From Saprospiraceae bacterium (GTDB lineage: Bacteria > Bacteroidota > Bacteroidia > Chitinophagales > Saprospiraceae): a DNA stretch of 64,000 nucleotides. This document shows, piece after piece, positions 1 through 9,596 of the stretch. Every line of letters begins with the position of its first letter. Within the stretch, counting starts at the first letter, position 1. The stretch is from NCBI GenBank assembly GCA_016717145.1, contig JADKGD010000017.1, forward strand, positions 93,501 through 157,500. The letters run 5' to 3'. Under the pieces are notes generated by a model. It had not been told where the DNA came from and searched no databases. It saw only the letters and a list, made by a program, of their open reading frames with translations. The position numbers and the translations under genes are program-made.

Positions 1-510
1 GGAGCATGTAATCCAACGTCAATAACAGCACCAACGTTTGAAGCGACAGACAATTGTTTAGCTTCAGCATTAAGTGTAATACCCACGACAGCAGGTCCGA
101 CAGGTCCGGCCTGTGCAAGAACACAAACGTGGACAGCCAACTATACCGATGCCTGTACCAATGCAGCGGTACCGGTAAGTGTAAGCTATACCTGGGTAGA
201 AGATGTAGTTATTCCGGTAATCGCCGTTGTGACGGGTTCAGATCCGGCGGGAGCATGTAATCCAACGTCAATAACAGCACCAACGTTTGAAGCGACAGAC
301 AATTGTTTAGCTTCAGCATTAAGTGTAATACCAACGACAGCCGGTCCGACAGGTCCGGCCTGTGCAAGAACACAAACGTGGACAGCCAACTATACCGATG
401 CCTGTACCAATGCAGCGGTACCGGTAAAGTGTCACCTATACCTGGGTAGAAGATGTAGTTATTCCGGTAATCGCCGTTGTGACGGGTTCAGACCCGGCAG
501 GAGCATGTAA
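1..510 (+). CDS. Giant T9SS repeat adhesin, fragment 1 (5' cut by window edge, frame lost near 427)
   Basis: Reading frame 1 is open from the first base and encodes repeats of the surface protein. Near position 425-427 the usual GGTAAGTG becomes GGTAAAGTG, one extra A, which throws the frame; translation then runs out at a stop at 508-510. The repeat protein continues without other change in the next frame, so this is the upstream piece of the gene that ends at 5719 and not a separate gene. The true start lies outside the window. The extra base may be a sequencing or assembly error or a real mutation; the sequence alone cannot separate these. Confidence 0.75.
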   Translation, partial: GACNPTSITAPTFEATDNCLASALSVIPTTAGPTGPACARTQTWTANYTDACTNAAVPVSVSYTWVEDVVIPVIAVVTGSDPAGACNPTSITAPTFEATDNCLASALSVIPTTAGPTGPACARTQTWTANYTDACTNAAVPVKCHLYLGRRCSYSGNRRCDGFRPGRSM

Positions 511-3500
511 TCCAACGTCAATAACAGCACCAACGTTTGAAGCGACAGATAATTGTTTAGCTTCAGCATTAAGTGTAATACCCACTACAGACGGTCCGAC
601 AGGTCCGGCCTGTGCAAGAACACAAACGTGGACAGCCAACTATACCGATGCCTGTACCAATGCAGCAGTACCGGTAAGTGTAAGCTATACATGGGTAGAA
701 GATGTAGTTATTCCGGTAATCGCCGTTGTGACGGGTGCAGACCCGGCAGGAGCGTGTAATCCAACGTCAATAACAGCACCAACGTTTGAAGCGACAGACA
801 ATTGTTTAGCTTCAGCATTAAGTGTAATACCAACTACAGCCGGTCCGACAGGTCCGGCCTGTGCGAGAACACAAACGTGGACAGCCAACTATACCGATGC
901 CTGTACCAATGCAGCAGTACCGGTAAGTGTAAGCTATACATGGGTAGAAGATGTAGTTATTCCGGTAATCGCCGTTGTTACGGGTGCAGACCCGGCAGGA
1001 GCATGTAATCCAACGTCAATAACAGCACCAACGTTTGAAGCGACAGATAATTGTTTAGCTTCAGCATTAAGTGTAATACCCACTACAGCCGGTCCGACAG
1101 GTCCGGCCTGTGCAAGACCACAAACGTGGACAGCCAACTATACCGATGCCTGTACCAATGCAGCAGTACCGGTAAGTGTAAGCTATACATGGGTAGAAGA
1201 TGTAGTTATTCCGGTAATCGCCGTTGTTACGGGTTCAGATCCGGCAGGAGCATGTAATCCAACGTCAATAACAGCACCAACGTTTGAAGCGACAGACAAT
1301 TGTTTAGCTTCAGCATTAAGTGTAATACCAACGACAGCCGGTCCGACAGGTCCGGCCTGTGCAAGAACACAAACGTGGACAGCCAACTATACCGATGCCT
1401 GTACCAATGCAGCAGTACCGGTAAGTGTAAGCTATACATGGGTAGAAGATGTAGTTATTCCGGTAATCGCCGTTGTGACAGGTGCAGATCCGGCAGGAGC
1501 ATGTAATCCAACGTCAATAACAGCACCAACGTTTGAAGCGACAGACAATTGTTTAGCTTCAGCATTAAGTGTAATACCCACTACAGCCGGTCCGACAGGT
1601 CCGGCCTGTGCAAGAACACAAACGTGGACAGCCAACTATACCGATGCCTGTACCAATGCAGCGGTACCGGTAAGTGTAAGCTATACCTGGGTAGAAGATG
1701 TAGTTATTCCGGTAATCGCCGTTGTGACGGGTTCAGATCCGGCAGGAGCATGTAATCCAACGTCAATAACAGCACCAACGTTTGAAGCGACAGACAATTG
1801 TTTAGCTTCAGCATTAAGTGTAATACCCACTACAGCCGGTCCGACAGGTCCGGCCTGTGCAAGAACACAAACGTGGACAGCCAACTATACCGATGCCTGT
1901 ACCAATGCAGCGGTACCGGTAAGTGTCACCTATACCTGGGTAGAAGATGTAGTTATTCCGGTAATCGCCGTTGTGACGGGTTCAGATCCGGCGGGAGCAT
2001 GTAATCCAACGTCAATAACAGCACCAACGTTTGAAGCGACAGACAATTGTTTAGCTTCAGCATTAAGTGTAATACCAACGACAGCCGGTCCGACAGGTCC
2101 GGCCTGTGCAAGAACACAAACGTGGACAGCCAACTATACCGATGCCTGTACCAATGCAGCGGTACCGGTAAGTGTCACCTATACATGGGTAGAAGATGTA
2201 GTTATTCCGGTAATCGCCGTTGTTACGGGTTCAGACCCGGCGGGAGCATGTAATCCTGCGTCAATAACAGCACCAACGTTTGAAGCGACAGACAATTGTT
2301 TAGCTTCAGCATTAAGTGTAATACCAACGACAGCCGGTCCGACAGGTCCGGCCTGTGCAAGAACACAAACGTGGACAGCCAACTATACCGATGCCTGTAC
2401 CAATGCAGCGGTACCGGTAAGTGTAAGCTATACCTGGGTAGAAGATGTAGTTATTCCGGTAATCGCCGTTGTGACGGGTTCAGACCCGGCAGGAGCATGT
2501 AATCCAACGTCAATAACAGCACCAACGTTTGAAGCGACAGACAATTGTTTAGCTTCAGCATTAACTGTAATACCCACTACAGCCGGTCCGACAGGTCCGG
2601 CCTGTGCAAGAACACAAACGTGGACAGCCAACTATACCGATGCCTGTACCAATGCAGCGGTACCGGTAAGTGTAAGCTATACCTGGGTAGAAGATGTAGT
2701 TATTCCGGTAATCGCCGTTGTGACGAGTTCAGATCCGGCGGGAGCATGTAATCCAACGTCAATAACAGCACCAACGTTTGAAGCGACAGACAATTGTTTA
2801 GCTTCAGCATTAAGTGTAATACCAACGACAGCCGGTCCGACAGGTCCGGCCTGTGCAAGAACACAAACGTGGACAGCCAACTATACCGATGCCTGTACCA
2901 ATGCCGCGGTACCGGTAAGTGTAAGCTATACCTGGGTAGAAGATGTAGTTATTCCGGTAATCGCCGTTGTGACGAGTGCAGATCCGGCGGGAGCATGTAA
3001 TCCAACGTCAATAACAGCACCAACGTTTGAAGCGACAGACAATTGTTTAGCTTCAGCATTAAGTGTAATACCAACGACAGCCGGTCCGACAGGTCCGGCC
3101 TGTGCAAGAACACAAACGTGGACAGCCAACTATACCGATGCCTGTACCAATGCAGCGGTACCGGTAAGTGTCACCTATACCTGGGTAGAAGATGTAGTTA
3201 TTCCGGTAATCGCCGTTGTGACGGGTTCAGACCCGGCGGGAGCATGTAATCCAACGTCAATAACAGCACCAACGTTTGAAGCGACAGACAATTGTTTAGC
3301 TTCAGCATTAAGTGTAATACCAACGACAGCCGGTCCGACAGGTCCGGCCTGTGCAAGAACACAAACGTGGACAGCCAACTATACCGATGCCTGTACCAAT
3401 GCAGCGGTACCGGTAAGTGTAAGCTATACATGGGTAGAAGATGTATACCCACTACAGCCGGTCCGACAGGTCCGGCCTGTGCAAGAACACAAACGTGGAC

Positions 3501-3544
3501 AGCCAACTATACCGATGCCTGTACCAATGCAGCGGTACCGGTAA
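479..3544 (+). CDS. Giant T9SS repeat adhesin, fragment 2 (about 12 repeats)
   Basis: This 1021-residue frame is built of about twelve 83-residue repeats and begins at a GTG that has no special status: the repeat coding is continuous with the frame upstream of 427. It stays in register to about 3446, where a 121-bp internal deletion (spacing of equivalent points falls from 249 to 128) changes frame; the last ~30 residues up to the stop at 3544 are out-of-frame read-through. The repeats are rich in Thr, Ala and paired Cys, as expected for an exported stalk exposed at the cell surface. No catalytic motif is present. Role inferred: adhesion or cell-surface filament, secreted by the T9SS through the C-terminal domain encoded at about 5470-5719. 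Confidence 0.8.
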   Translation: MTGSDPAGACNPTSITAPTFEATDNCLASALSVIPTTDGPTGPACARTQTWTANYTDACTNAAVPVSVSYTWVEDVVIPVIAVVTGADPAGACNPTSITAPTFEATDNCLASALSVIPTTAGPTGPACARTQTWTANYTDACTNAAVPVSVSYTWVEDVVIPVIAVVTGADPAGACNPTSITAPTFEATDNCLASALSVIPTTAGPTGPACARPQTWTANYTDACTNAAVPVSVSYTWVEDVVIPVIAVVTGSDPAGACNPTSITAPTFEATDNCLASALSVIPTTAGPTGPACARTQTWTANYTDACTNAAVPVSVSYTWVEDVVIPVIAVVTGADPAGACNPTSITAPTFEATDNCLASALSVIPTTAGPTGPACARTQTWTANYTDACTNAAVPVSVSYTWVEDVVIPVIAVVTGSDPAGACNPTSITAPTFEATDNCLASALSVIPTTAGPTGPACARTQTWTANYTDACTNAAVPVSVTYTWVEDVVIPVIAVVTGSDPAGACNPTSITAPTFEATDNCLASALSVIPTTAGPTGPACARTQTWTANYTDACTNAAVPVSVTYTWVEDVVIPVIAVVTGSDPAGACNPASITAPTFEATDNCLASALSVIPTTAGPTGPACARTQTWTANYTDACTNAAVPVSVSYTWVEDVVIPVIAVVTGSDPAGACNPTSITAPTFEATDNCLASALTVIPTTAGPTGPACARTQTWTANYTDACTNAAVPVSVSYTWVEDVVIPVIAVVTSSDPAGACNPTSITAPTFEATDNCLASALSVIPTTAGPTGPACARTQTWTANYTDACTNAAVPVSVSYTWVEDVVIPVIAVVTSADPAGACNPTSITAPTFEATDNCLASALSVIPTTAGPTGPACARTQTWTANYTDACTNAAVPVSVTYTWVEDVVIPVIAVVTGSDPAGACNPTSITAPTFEATDNCLASALSVIPTTAGPTGPACARTQTWTANYTDACTNAAVPVSVSYTWVEDVYPLQPVRQVRPVQEHKRGQPTIPMPVPMQRYR

Positions 3545-3635
3545 GTGTAAGCTATACCTGGGTAGAAGATGTCACCATTCCGGTAATCGCCGTTGTGACG
3601 GGTTCAGATCCGGCGGGAGCATGTAATCCCAGCGT

Positions 3636-5719
3636 CAATAACAGCACCAACGTTTGAAGCGACAGACAATTGTTTAGCTTCAGCATTAAGTGTAATACCC
3701 ACGACAGCCGGTCCGACAGGTCCGGCCTGTGCAAGAACACAAACGTGGACAGCCAACTATACCGATGCCTGTACCAATGCAGCGGTACCGGTAAGTGTAA
3801 GCTATACATGGGTAGAAGATGTAGTTATTCCTGTATTAACGGTACCGGTAACCGGTTTAAACCTAGGAGAGAATCCTTCCGTTTTACCCTCTATAGAAAG
3901 TATAATTGCAGCTTCGTCTGTAATTGATAATTGCCAGGTATCCATTTCTGCGACAGCCGGAGAAATATTAGGAGATTGTGACAAATCACAAGTCTTTACA
4001 GTGACAGCTACGGATAGATGTGGTAATACGGACGTTAAGACGGTAACTTACACCTGGTCTTGTCTGAAAGCGGCAATAGGAGACTTTGTATGGCACGATA
4101 TAAATGCAGATGGACAGCAGTCCCCGGGTGAACCGGGAATACCAGGAGTACAGGTCAATCTGTATAAAGAAGACGGAACGCTTATAGGTACCACTTACAC
4201 AGATGACAATGGATATTACCGTTTTGATTTCCTATATCCGGGTAGTTACTATCTGGAATTCATAGATCCTACAGGATATGAAAATACTTTCTCTGATAAA
4301 GAAAGTGATAATACGGATTCAGATGTTTCGGGCAGTAATGGTCCAGGTACCACACAGACAATATATCTTGTATCAGGAGAAATAGATATTACATGGAATG
4401 CCGGATATTACATGTGCGTACCGATTGGAGATCTTGTTTGGTATGATATTAATACAAATGACGTTTGGGATTCATATGAAAATGGTATCAATGGGTTGAG
4501 GGTAAATCTCTGGAGGAATCACTTCGGTACGTGGATAATCTGGGATTATCAGATAACTGGGCACAAGCCAGGTACACCTTCTGATGATGGGTACTTTAAA
4601 TTCTGTGCTCCTCCTGGACAATATTATATCGAGGTCTTACTTCCACCATTGGGACTTGTCAGAGCACTACACAATGTAGGAAACGATGAAGAAATAGATA
4701 GTGATATTGATAATTCAAACGGTATTGGTACATCTGCCAGATTTACATTAACATCGGGTCAGATGAAGTGTGATCTTGGAGCTGGCTACTATCCACAAGC
4801 TGTCGTTGGAAATCTTGTGTGGGAAGATAATAACTCAAATGGAATTCAAGACGAAGGAGAAGACCGGGTTGAAGGTGTTACAGTTGAAGCTATAGAAATG
4901 GCAACCGGAACAGTGCTTAGGACCGCTGTAACAGACGCAGATGGTACCTTTGAACTTGATGAATTGCAGAAGTTGGATATTTTCCTTAAATTTTATCCAC
5001 CTGCTGGATTTAGTGCTACGCTACCTAGGGCAACGATCAATGATGCAGTCGATAGTGACGTAGATCATTCATATGGACTAAATACCACAAGGATGTTTTC
5101 CATGTTGCCCACAATGATAAATCAAAATATAGATATGGGTCTTGCCTTTGGGCCATTGCCGGTATCATGGCTTGATGTGAGTGCAGTCAGAGAAAACAAT
5201 ACACATATAGTATCCTGGAGCACTGCAAAAGAGGTTAATACTGCATATTATCTTGTTGAGAGAAGAATGGAAAATGAAACTGAGTTTAAGGTTATTCCAG
5301 GAAAGGTACCTGCCAATGGTAATTCAAATACTATAAGTAAATATAGCTTGGTAGATTTGGATGTGGATAAGTCTGGAATATATATTTACAAAGTAAAACA
5401 AGTAGACCTGGATGGACAATTTACCTACAGCAAGTTGGTGAAAGTAAGCAACAATGGAGAGACGATCGTAGACATGTATCCTAATCCTGCAAAATCTGAG
5501 ACCACTATTGAAGTAGTATTACCAGTAGACGGAGAGGTCAGGATAGAATTATTTGATGCAGCATCCAAGCTTATAAAAGTCATACGGAAAGTAAGCACAC
5601 AGCAATCAGGAAATACATTATACAATGTAAATCTGGAAGATGTTGCTGCAGGAGTATACAATGTAATTATTACCATCGACGGAATAGCAACGCAGAAAAA
5701 ATTGATCAGAATCGAATAA
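3636..5719 (+). CDS. Giant T9SS repeat adhesin, fragment 3: last repeat, SdrD-B-like domains, FN3-like module, T9SS type A sorting domain
   Basis: From about 3636 the frame is open to TAA at 5717-5719. The stretch 3447-3635 is read in another frame, and one extra C near 3629-3631 restores the register, so this is the 3' part of the repeat gene; it has no own start codon. Order: last 83-aa repeat; a degenerate repeat with DRCGN and VTYTW; three SdrD-B-like domains, each starting G(D/N)xVW and rich in Asp/Asn (GDFVWHDINADG, GDLVWYDINTND, GNLVWEDNNSNG), typical of Ca-binding Ig-like modules; an FN3-like module (VSWSTAKEVNTAYYLVERR); and a final ~80-residue T9SS type A sorting domain (MYPNPAKSETTIEV near its start, GVYNVIITIDG and KKLIRIE at its end). 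A terminator follows at 5821. The export route is well supported; an adhesive function is inferred from architecture. Confidence 0.88.
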
Positions 5720-5820
5720 GTTTAAGTCATAAACCGGCATTCAAAAAAAGGATGTCGGTTTCAAAGAAGTATTCTCAAATTTTAGGTTCACTTAAAGGAG
5801 TGAAAGTAAAATTAATTTAA

Positions 5821-5850
5821 GCAGAAGGTGTCGGAACCTTCTGCTTTTTA
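5821..5850 (+). terminator. Intrinsic terminator of the adhesin gene
   Basis: A perfect 9-bp inverted repeat (GCAGAAGGT at 5821-5829 and ACCTTCTGC at 5836-5844) encloses a 6-base loop and is followed directly by a T-rich run. It lies 100 bp past the adhesin stop. The remaining 5720-6057 gap holds no recognisable gene; the oppositely oriented isc operon ends at 6058. Confidence 0.9.
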
Positions 5851-6057
5851 TTTTAAACACCAAGTTTATCAAGATATACAATAAGCAGAACTATTTTCCA
5901 GTAAAAGGCATAATAATAGTTTTAAACTACATAAGTTAAGACTTCTCCCGTATAATATTAATTCGAAACAGTTTTCAAAAACTTTGTATGTAGTTAAAAA
6001 AAATAGGCATTAAATATTGCTATTCAATGCCTTAATGATATAATATTTATCCCTTTT

Positions 6058-6384
6058 TTAAACAGCGAAACTTTCGCCACAACCACAAGTTCTGGCAGCA
6101 TTTGGATTATTGAAGTAAAATCCTTTTCCTTCAAGGCCGCCTGAAAACTCCAGTGTTGTATTGCATAGATATAAAAAACTTTTAAGATCTGTGACTACTC
6201 TGATGCCATTATCATCAAATACCTGATCGTTAGGTTTGTTTTCATTATCAAAATCCAATACATAACTCAGCCCTGAACAACCGCCACTTGTTACACTTAC
6301 CCTTACAAAAAATCTTTCGTCAAGATTTTTAGTTTTGATGACTTCCAATATTTTATCTTTTGCACTATCTGCTACAAACAACAT
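6058..6384 (-). CDS. iscA: IscA/HesB-type iron-sulfur cluster assembly protein
   Basis: A-type Fe-S carrier of 108 residues, the usual length. The three conserved cysteines are present: Cys36 in SGGCSGLSY and the C-terminal pair Cys100 and Cys102 in TCGCGESF. Such proteins accept nascent clusters from the IscU scaffold and pass them to target apoproteins in the cytosol. It is the last gene of iscS-iscU-iscA, 27 bp after iscU, starts at an ATG (6382-6384) and is surely cotranscribed. It could equally be called ErpA or SufA, since A-type paralogues cannot be separated by sequence alone; the operon favours IscA. Confidence 0.92.
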   Translation of the reverse strand: MLFVADSAKDKILEVIKTKNLDERFFVRVSVTSGGCSGLSYVLDFDNENKPNDQVFDDNGIRVVTDLKSFLYLCNTTLEFSGGLEGKGFYFNNPNAARTCGCGESFAV

Positions 6385-6411
6385 ATAAATTGATTAGAAT
6401 TAAGCATTTAA

Positions 6412-6810
6412 TTATGCAGGAACAACTTCAACATTTTTACTTTTGTAGTCCGCAATTGCACTTTTTATGGCATCTTCAGCCAATACCGAGCAATGAATTT
6501 TGACTGGCGGTAAAGCCAATTCTTCTACAATATCCATATTGTCAATAGCTAATGCAGCATCAATAGACTTGCCTTTTAGCCATTCTGTTGCCAACGAAGA
6601 AGAAGCAATCGCTGAGCCACAACCAAATGTTTTGAACTTAGCATCAATAATAGTATTGGTGGCCTCATCTACTTCTATCTGTAACCTCATAACGTCTCCA
6701 CATTCGGGAGCTCCAACAAGACCGGTGCCAACATTTTTTTTATTTTTGTCCAGGGTACCTACATTTTTAGGATGCTTAAAATGGTCAAGCAATTTTTCTG
6801 AATATGCCAT
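6412..6810 (-). CDS. iscU: Fe-S cluster assembly scaffold IscU
   Basis: IscU scaffold of 132 residues on which [2Fe-2S] clusters are built from sulfur delivered by IscS. Visible hallmarks are GAPECGDVM with Cys37 and Asp39, FGCGSAIASSS with Cys64, and the chaperone-recognition segment LPPVKIHCSVLAEDAI with Cys107. The LPPVK motif is the known HscA binding site, yet no hscA or hscB is found nearby, so the chaperones must be elsewhere or replaced by DnaK/DnaJ. ATG start at 6808-6810, 43 bp after the iscS stop. Confidence 0.96.
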   Translation of the reverse strand: MAYSEKLLDHFKHPKNVGTLDKNKKNVGTGLVGAPECGDVMRLQIEVDEATNTIIDAKFKTFGCGSAIASSSLATEWLKGKSIDAALAIDNMDIVEELALPPVKIHCSVLAEDAIKSAIADYKSKNVEVVPA

Positions 6811-6853
6811 GTGTTATTGTTTTACATTTAAATTTAAAATAATATTTCGTCTA

Positions 6854-8077
6854 TTAATGTTCTGACCAGATTACAGATTCAAGGTCCACTCCTTCTTTAT
6901 ACATCTCCCAGATGGGGCTAAGATCTCTCATGTGGTTGACACCTTTAGTGACTAAGTCTATGGTAAAATCAATCTCTTCTTCAGTTGTGAACCTACCTAA
7001 ACTAAATCTTATAGAAGAATGGGCTAAGTCATCACCCAAACCTAATGCAACCAATACGCAAGATGGTTCCAAAGAGGCAGAAGTACAGGCAGATCCTGAT
7101 GAAACTGCAATGTTTTGATTAAATGTCATCATAAGCCCTTCGCCTTCAACGTGCTTGAAAGAAATGTTAGTTACATGAGGCATTCTGTGTTCTATATTTC
7201 CATTAATATAAATCTCTTCCAGGTTGGCCACGAATGCTTTCTCAAGTTTATCTCTTAATATGGCCAATCTAACCCCGTCTGTTTCCATTTCTGCTTTGGC
7301 TATGGCAGCAGCAGCACCAAAACCTACAATACCCGGTACATTAAGTGTGCCTGATCTCATCCCTCTTTCATGACCGCCTCCATCCATTTGAGCCGTAACT
7401 TTTACCCTTGGGTTTTTTCTATTTACAAAAAGCGCCCCTACTCCCTTTGGGCCGTACATTTTATGAGAAGTAAAAGCCATTAAGTGAACACCAACTTCTT
7501 TTGGATGGGCTGTTATTTTTCCTACAACCTGAGTAGCATCGCTCATGAATAAGATACCATGCTTTCTGCATATATCACCTATTTCTTTCATAGGCTGAAT
7601 GACGCCGGTTTCATTATTGGCCCACATGATTGAGATCAATATTGTTTTTTCCGTAATCGCAGCTTCCAACTCTTTAAGATCAATGAGACCGTCGTTTTTG
7701 ACATTTAAATATGTTACCTGACCTCCCATTTTTTCAACTTTCTTACAGGCATCAAGTACAGCTTTGTGCTCGGTCTTTGTTGTTATAATATGATTTCCCT
7801 TTTCAGAATACATTTCAAAAATGCCTTTAATAGCCAGATTATCTGATTCAGTGGCACCTGAAGTAAAAATAATTTCTTTTGGATCTACATCAATCAAATC
7901 AGCAATTTGCTCACGAGCATACTCTACAGCTTCCTCAGCTTTCCAGCCAAACGGGTGATTTCTGCTTGCAGCATTACCTGGAATCTCATAAAAATATGGC
8001 AACATCGTCTGAACTACACGAGGATCAGTAGGCGTTGTAGCATTATTATCTAAATAAATTAATCTTTTATCGTCCAT
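6854..8077 (-). CDS. iscS: Cysteine desulfurase IscS
   Basis: PLP-dependent cysteine desulfurase that converts cysteine to alanine and passes a persulfide to IscU. I chose the ATG at 8075-8077; a GTG two codons upstream (8083) would add two residues. Counting from that GTG, the key residues are His106 (TEHKAV), Asp182 and Gln185 (SDATQVVG), PLP Lys208 (SHKMYGPKG) and catalytic Cys333 (SGSACTSA), each about two to five positions from their E. coli IscS equivalents. The active Cys sits on a long loop with the Ser-Ala-Cys-Thr sequence of group I (IscS/NifS) enzymes and not the SufS type. First gene of the minus-strand operon; a TATATTTG box (minus strand, 8106-8113) about 30 bp upstream fits a Bacteroidota -7 element. 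Confidence 0.97.
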   Translation of the reverse strand: MDDKRLIYLDNNATTPTDPRVVQTMLPYFYEIPGNAASRNHPFGWKAEEAVEYAREQIADLIDVDPKEIIFTSGATESDNLAIKGIFEMYSEKGNHIITTKTEHKAVLDACKKVEKMGGQVTYLNVKNDGLIDLKELEAAITEKTILISIMWANNETGVIQPMKEIGDICRKHGILFMSDATQVVGKITAHPKEVGVHLMAFTSHKMYGPKGVGALFVNRKNPRVKVTAQMDGGGHERGMRSGTLNVPGIVGFGAAAAIAKAEMETDGVRLAILRDKLEKAFVANLEEIYINGNIEHRMPHVTNISFKHVEGEGLMMTFNQNIAVSSGSACTSASLEPSCVLVALGLGDDLAHSSIRFSLGRFTTEEEIDFTIDLVTKGVNHMRDLSPIWEMYKEGVDLESVIWSEH

Positions 8078-8292
8078 TATCACTAATTATATTTAATCTA
8101 AATACAAATATAATGCTATTTTGTTTAATTTAGTTTGGCTTTTCATTAAACTTTGAATAATAATTAACATTGTTTAATCTGAAGGTTTTGAGATTAACAT
8201 GAATAATATATTTTATCCACCATAAAGCAGGGACTTATATAGTATGCTTATTTTTTATATGACTGATGATTGTAAAAATATTTTTTCTAATA

Positions 8293-9573
8293 TTAATGCT
8301 GTTCGGATATGTTTTTTTCAGAATGTTTCATAGTTTTGATCACTTTGACTTCTTCTATTTTGGTATCTGATTTGGAAATGATGATAAACTTATAATTTTC
8401 CAATTCTATTTCTTCTCCTTCTTCCGGGATACTGCCATGAGTCATGACAATATACCCAGAAAGTGTAACATATTCTTCTTCCGGAAGATTCAGATTTTCA
8501 TATTTACTATTCAAATAACCAAGTTCCAGTCTACCGGAAAAGATAAATTCGTTTTCAGAAATTATCGTTTCAGTAAAATCTTCATCATCATGTTCATCGG
8601 CAATTTCACCAAATATTTCCTCTAAAATGTCTTCTAATGTGATCATACCAGCCGTGCCACCAAACTCATCAACGACGCAAGCAATATTAGTACTATTCTT
8701 AATAAATTTATACATAAGATCCTGAACATTCATTACATCAGGTACGTAATCAATGTCCATAATATGCCGCTTAATACTGGTTATATTTTTAAATAATTGT
8801 TGATGATGTATGTAGCCAACTATATTTTCGACATCTCCATCTACTACGATGAGTCTTGAATGTTTGGAAGATATAAATGCTTGTTTTGTGGTGGCAAGAT
8901 CATCGTTTTTATCTATAAAAACGATTTCATTCCGAGGTATCATACATTCCCTAACTTTAAGAAGATTTAGATTTAAAGCGTTAGTTAAAATTTCTTTATC
9001 AATGTCTTTATCTTCATTGACATTATTTGACTGTATATAGTGCTCTAGGTCCAACTTAGTGATGCTGTTTTCCTGATCAGACTCTATTCTGCCAAATATT
9101 AATTTTATGATGGAATTGGATGTTTTGGTCATAATCCAACTTGGAGCGGATAAAATCCATTTGGCAAATCTCAGTGGATATGCCAATCTAAATATCAATT
9201 CGTTTGCATAAAGCCGACATAGTGTTTTGGGTATAAATTCACCAAAAATAAGAATGACAATGGTTAGTATTATTGTTGTGGTTAAAGAAACACCAAAGGA
9301 TCCAAAGGGTAATATCATTTGGATAACTGGTGTAATAAGTGGACTGAAAAATATCGTATACATAACAAGAACGATATTATTACCCACTAACATGGTGCTT
9401 AAAAATGTTTTTGGGTCTTTGTACAGATCTGTAAGTACCAGGCCTTTTTTTGAGCCTTTATTTTTGAGTACTTCTATACTTAACTTATTAGCTGAGAGGT
9501 AAGCAATTTCACTTCCTGAGAAAAAGGCTGATAAAATAATCGTTATGATAACTAACGATATTGTGGTGAGCAT
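8293..9573 (-). CDS. CNNM/CBS/CorC_HlyC-domain membrane protein (hemolysin C / magnesium-cobalt efflux family)
   Basis: 426-residue inner-membrane protein. Residues ~1-190 form the CNNM (DUF21) membrane domain, with helices near 1-22, 58-80, 90-120 and the conserved FSGSEIAYLS and FGEFIPKTL segments. Residues ~200-330 are a CBS pair (MIPRNEIVFI, SRLIVVDGD, VVDEFGGTAGMITLEDILEEIFGEI), and the last ~85 residues are the CorC_HlyC domain. The family exports Mg2+ or Co2+; some Bacteroidota members (GldE) are gliding-associated, and I cannot assign this one to that subgroup. ATG start at 9571-9573, 23 bp after lptC, so likely cotranscribed with it. Confidence 0.9.
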   Translation of the reverse strand: MLTTISLVIITIILSAFFSGSEIAYLSANKLSIEVLKNKGSKKGLVLTDLYKDPKTFLSTMLVGNNIVLVMYTIFFSPLITPVIQMILPFGSFGVSLTTTIILTIVILIFGEFIPKTLCRLYANELIFRLAYPLRFAKWILSAPSWIMTKTSNSIIKLIFGRIESDQENSITKLDLEHYIQSNNVNEDKDIDKEILTNALNLNLLKVRECMIPRNEIVFIDKNDDLATTKQAFISSKHSRLIVVDGDVENIVGYIHHQQLFKNITSIKRHIMDIDYVPDVMNVQDLMYKFIKNSTNIACVVDEFGGTAGMITLEDILEEIFGEIADEHDDEDFTETIISENEFIFSGRLELGYLNSKYENLNLPEEEYVTLSGYIVMTHGSIPEEGEEIELENYKFIIISKSDTKIEEVKVIKTMKHSEKNISEQH

Positions 9574-9596
9574 AATTCAGATTTTATATCGCAAAA

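Larger units (their letters stand above)
1..3830 (+). repeat. Tandem array of ~16 near-identical 249-bp (83-aa) coding repeats
   Basis: The same 249-bp unit recurs head to tail. Equivalent points lie at 54, 303, 553, 802, 1051 and so on every 249 bp to 3292, with a truncated copy near 3447-3615 and a last copy at 3616-3830; the left edge of the window cuts the first copy. Each unit encodes 83 residues with conserved Cys residues and segments such as ACNPTSITAPTFEATDNC, TQTWTANYTDACTNAAVP and YTWVEDV, which look like HYR/Ig-like extracellular modules. Copies differ at only a handful of positions (for example GSDPAG/GADPAG/SSDPAG, SVSYTW/SVTYTW, and the codons of the IPTTAG segment), and these variants occur in shuffled combinations. 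The array is visibly richer in G+C than the flanking DNA. The array length in any assembly is uncertain because units are nearly identical. Confidence 0.97.

Noticed and set aside
186..3378. A series of ~67-residue minus-strand frames, one in each repeat, and ~68-residue plus-strand frames
   Set aside because: They are alternate-frame shadows of a 249-bp coding repeat; each repeats the same sequence with the same changes and has no own signal or start context.
1..3830. The direct repeats as a possible CRISPR array
   Set aside because: The unit is 249 bp, has no unique spacers and is translated as a continuous protein; no cas gene is near.
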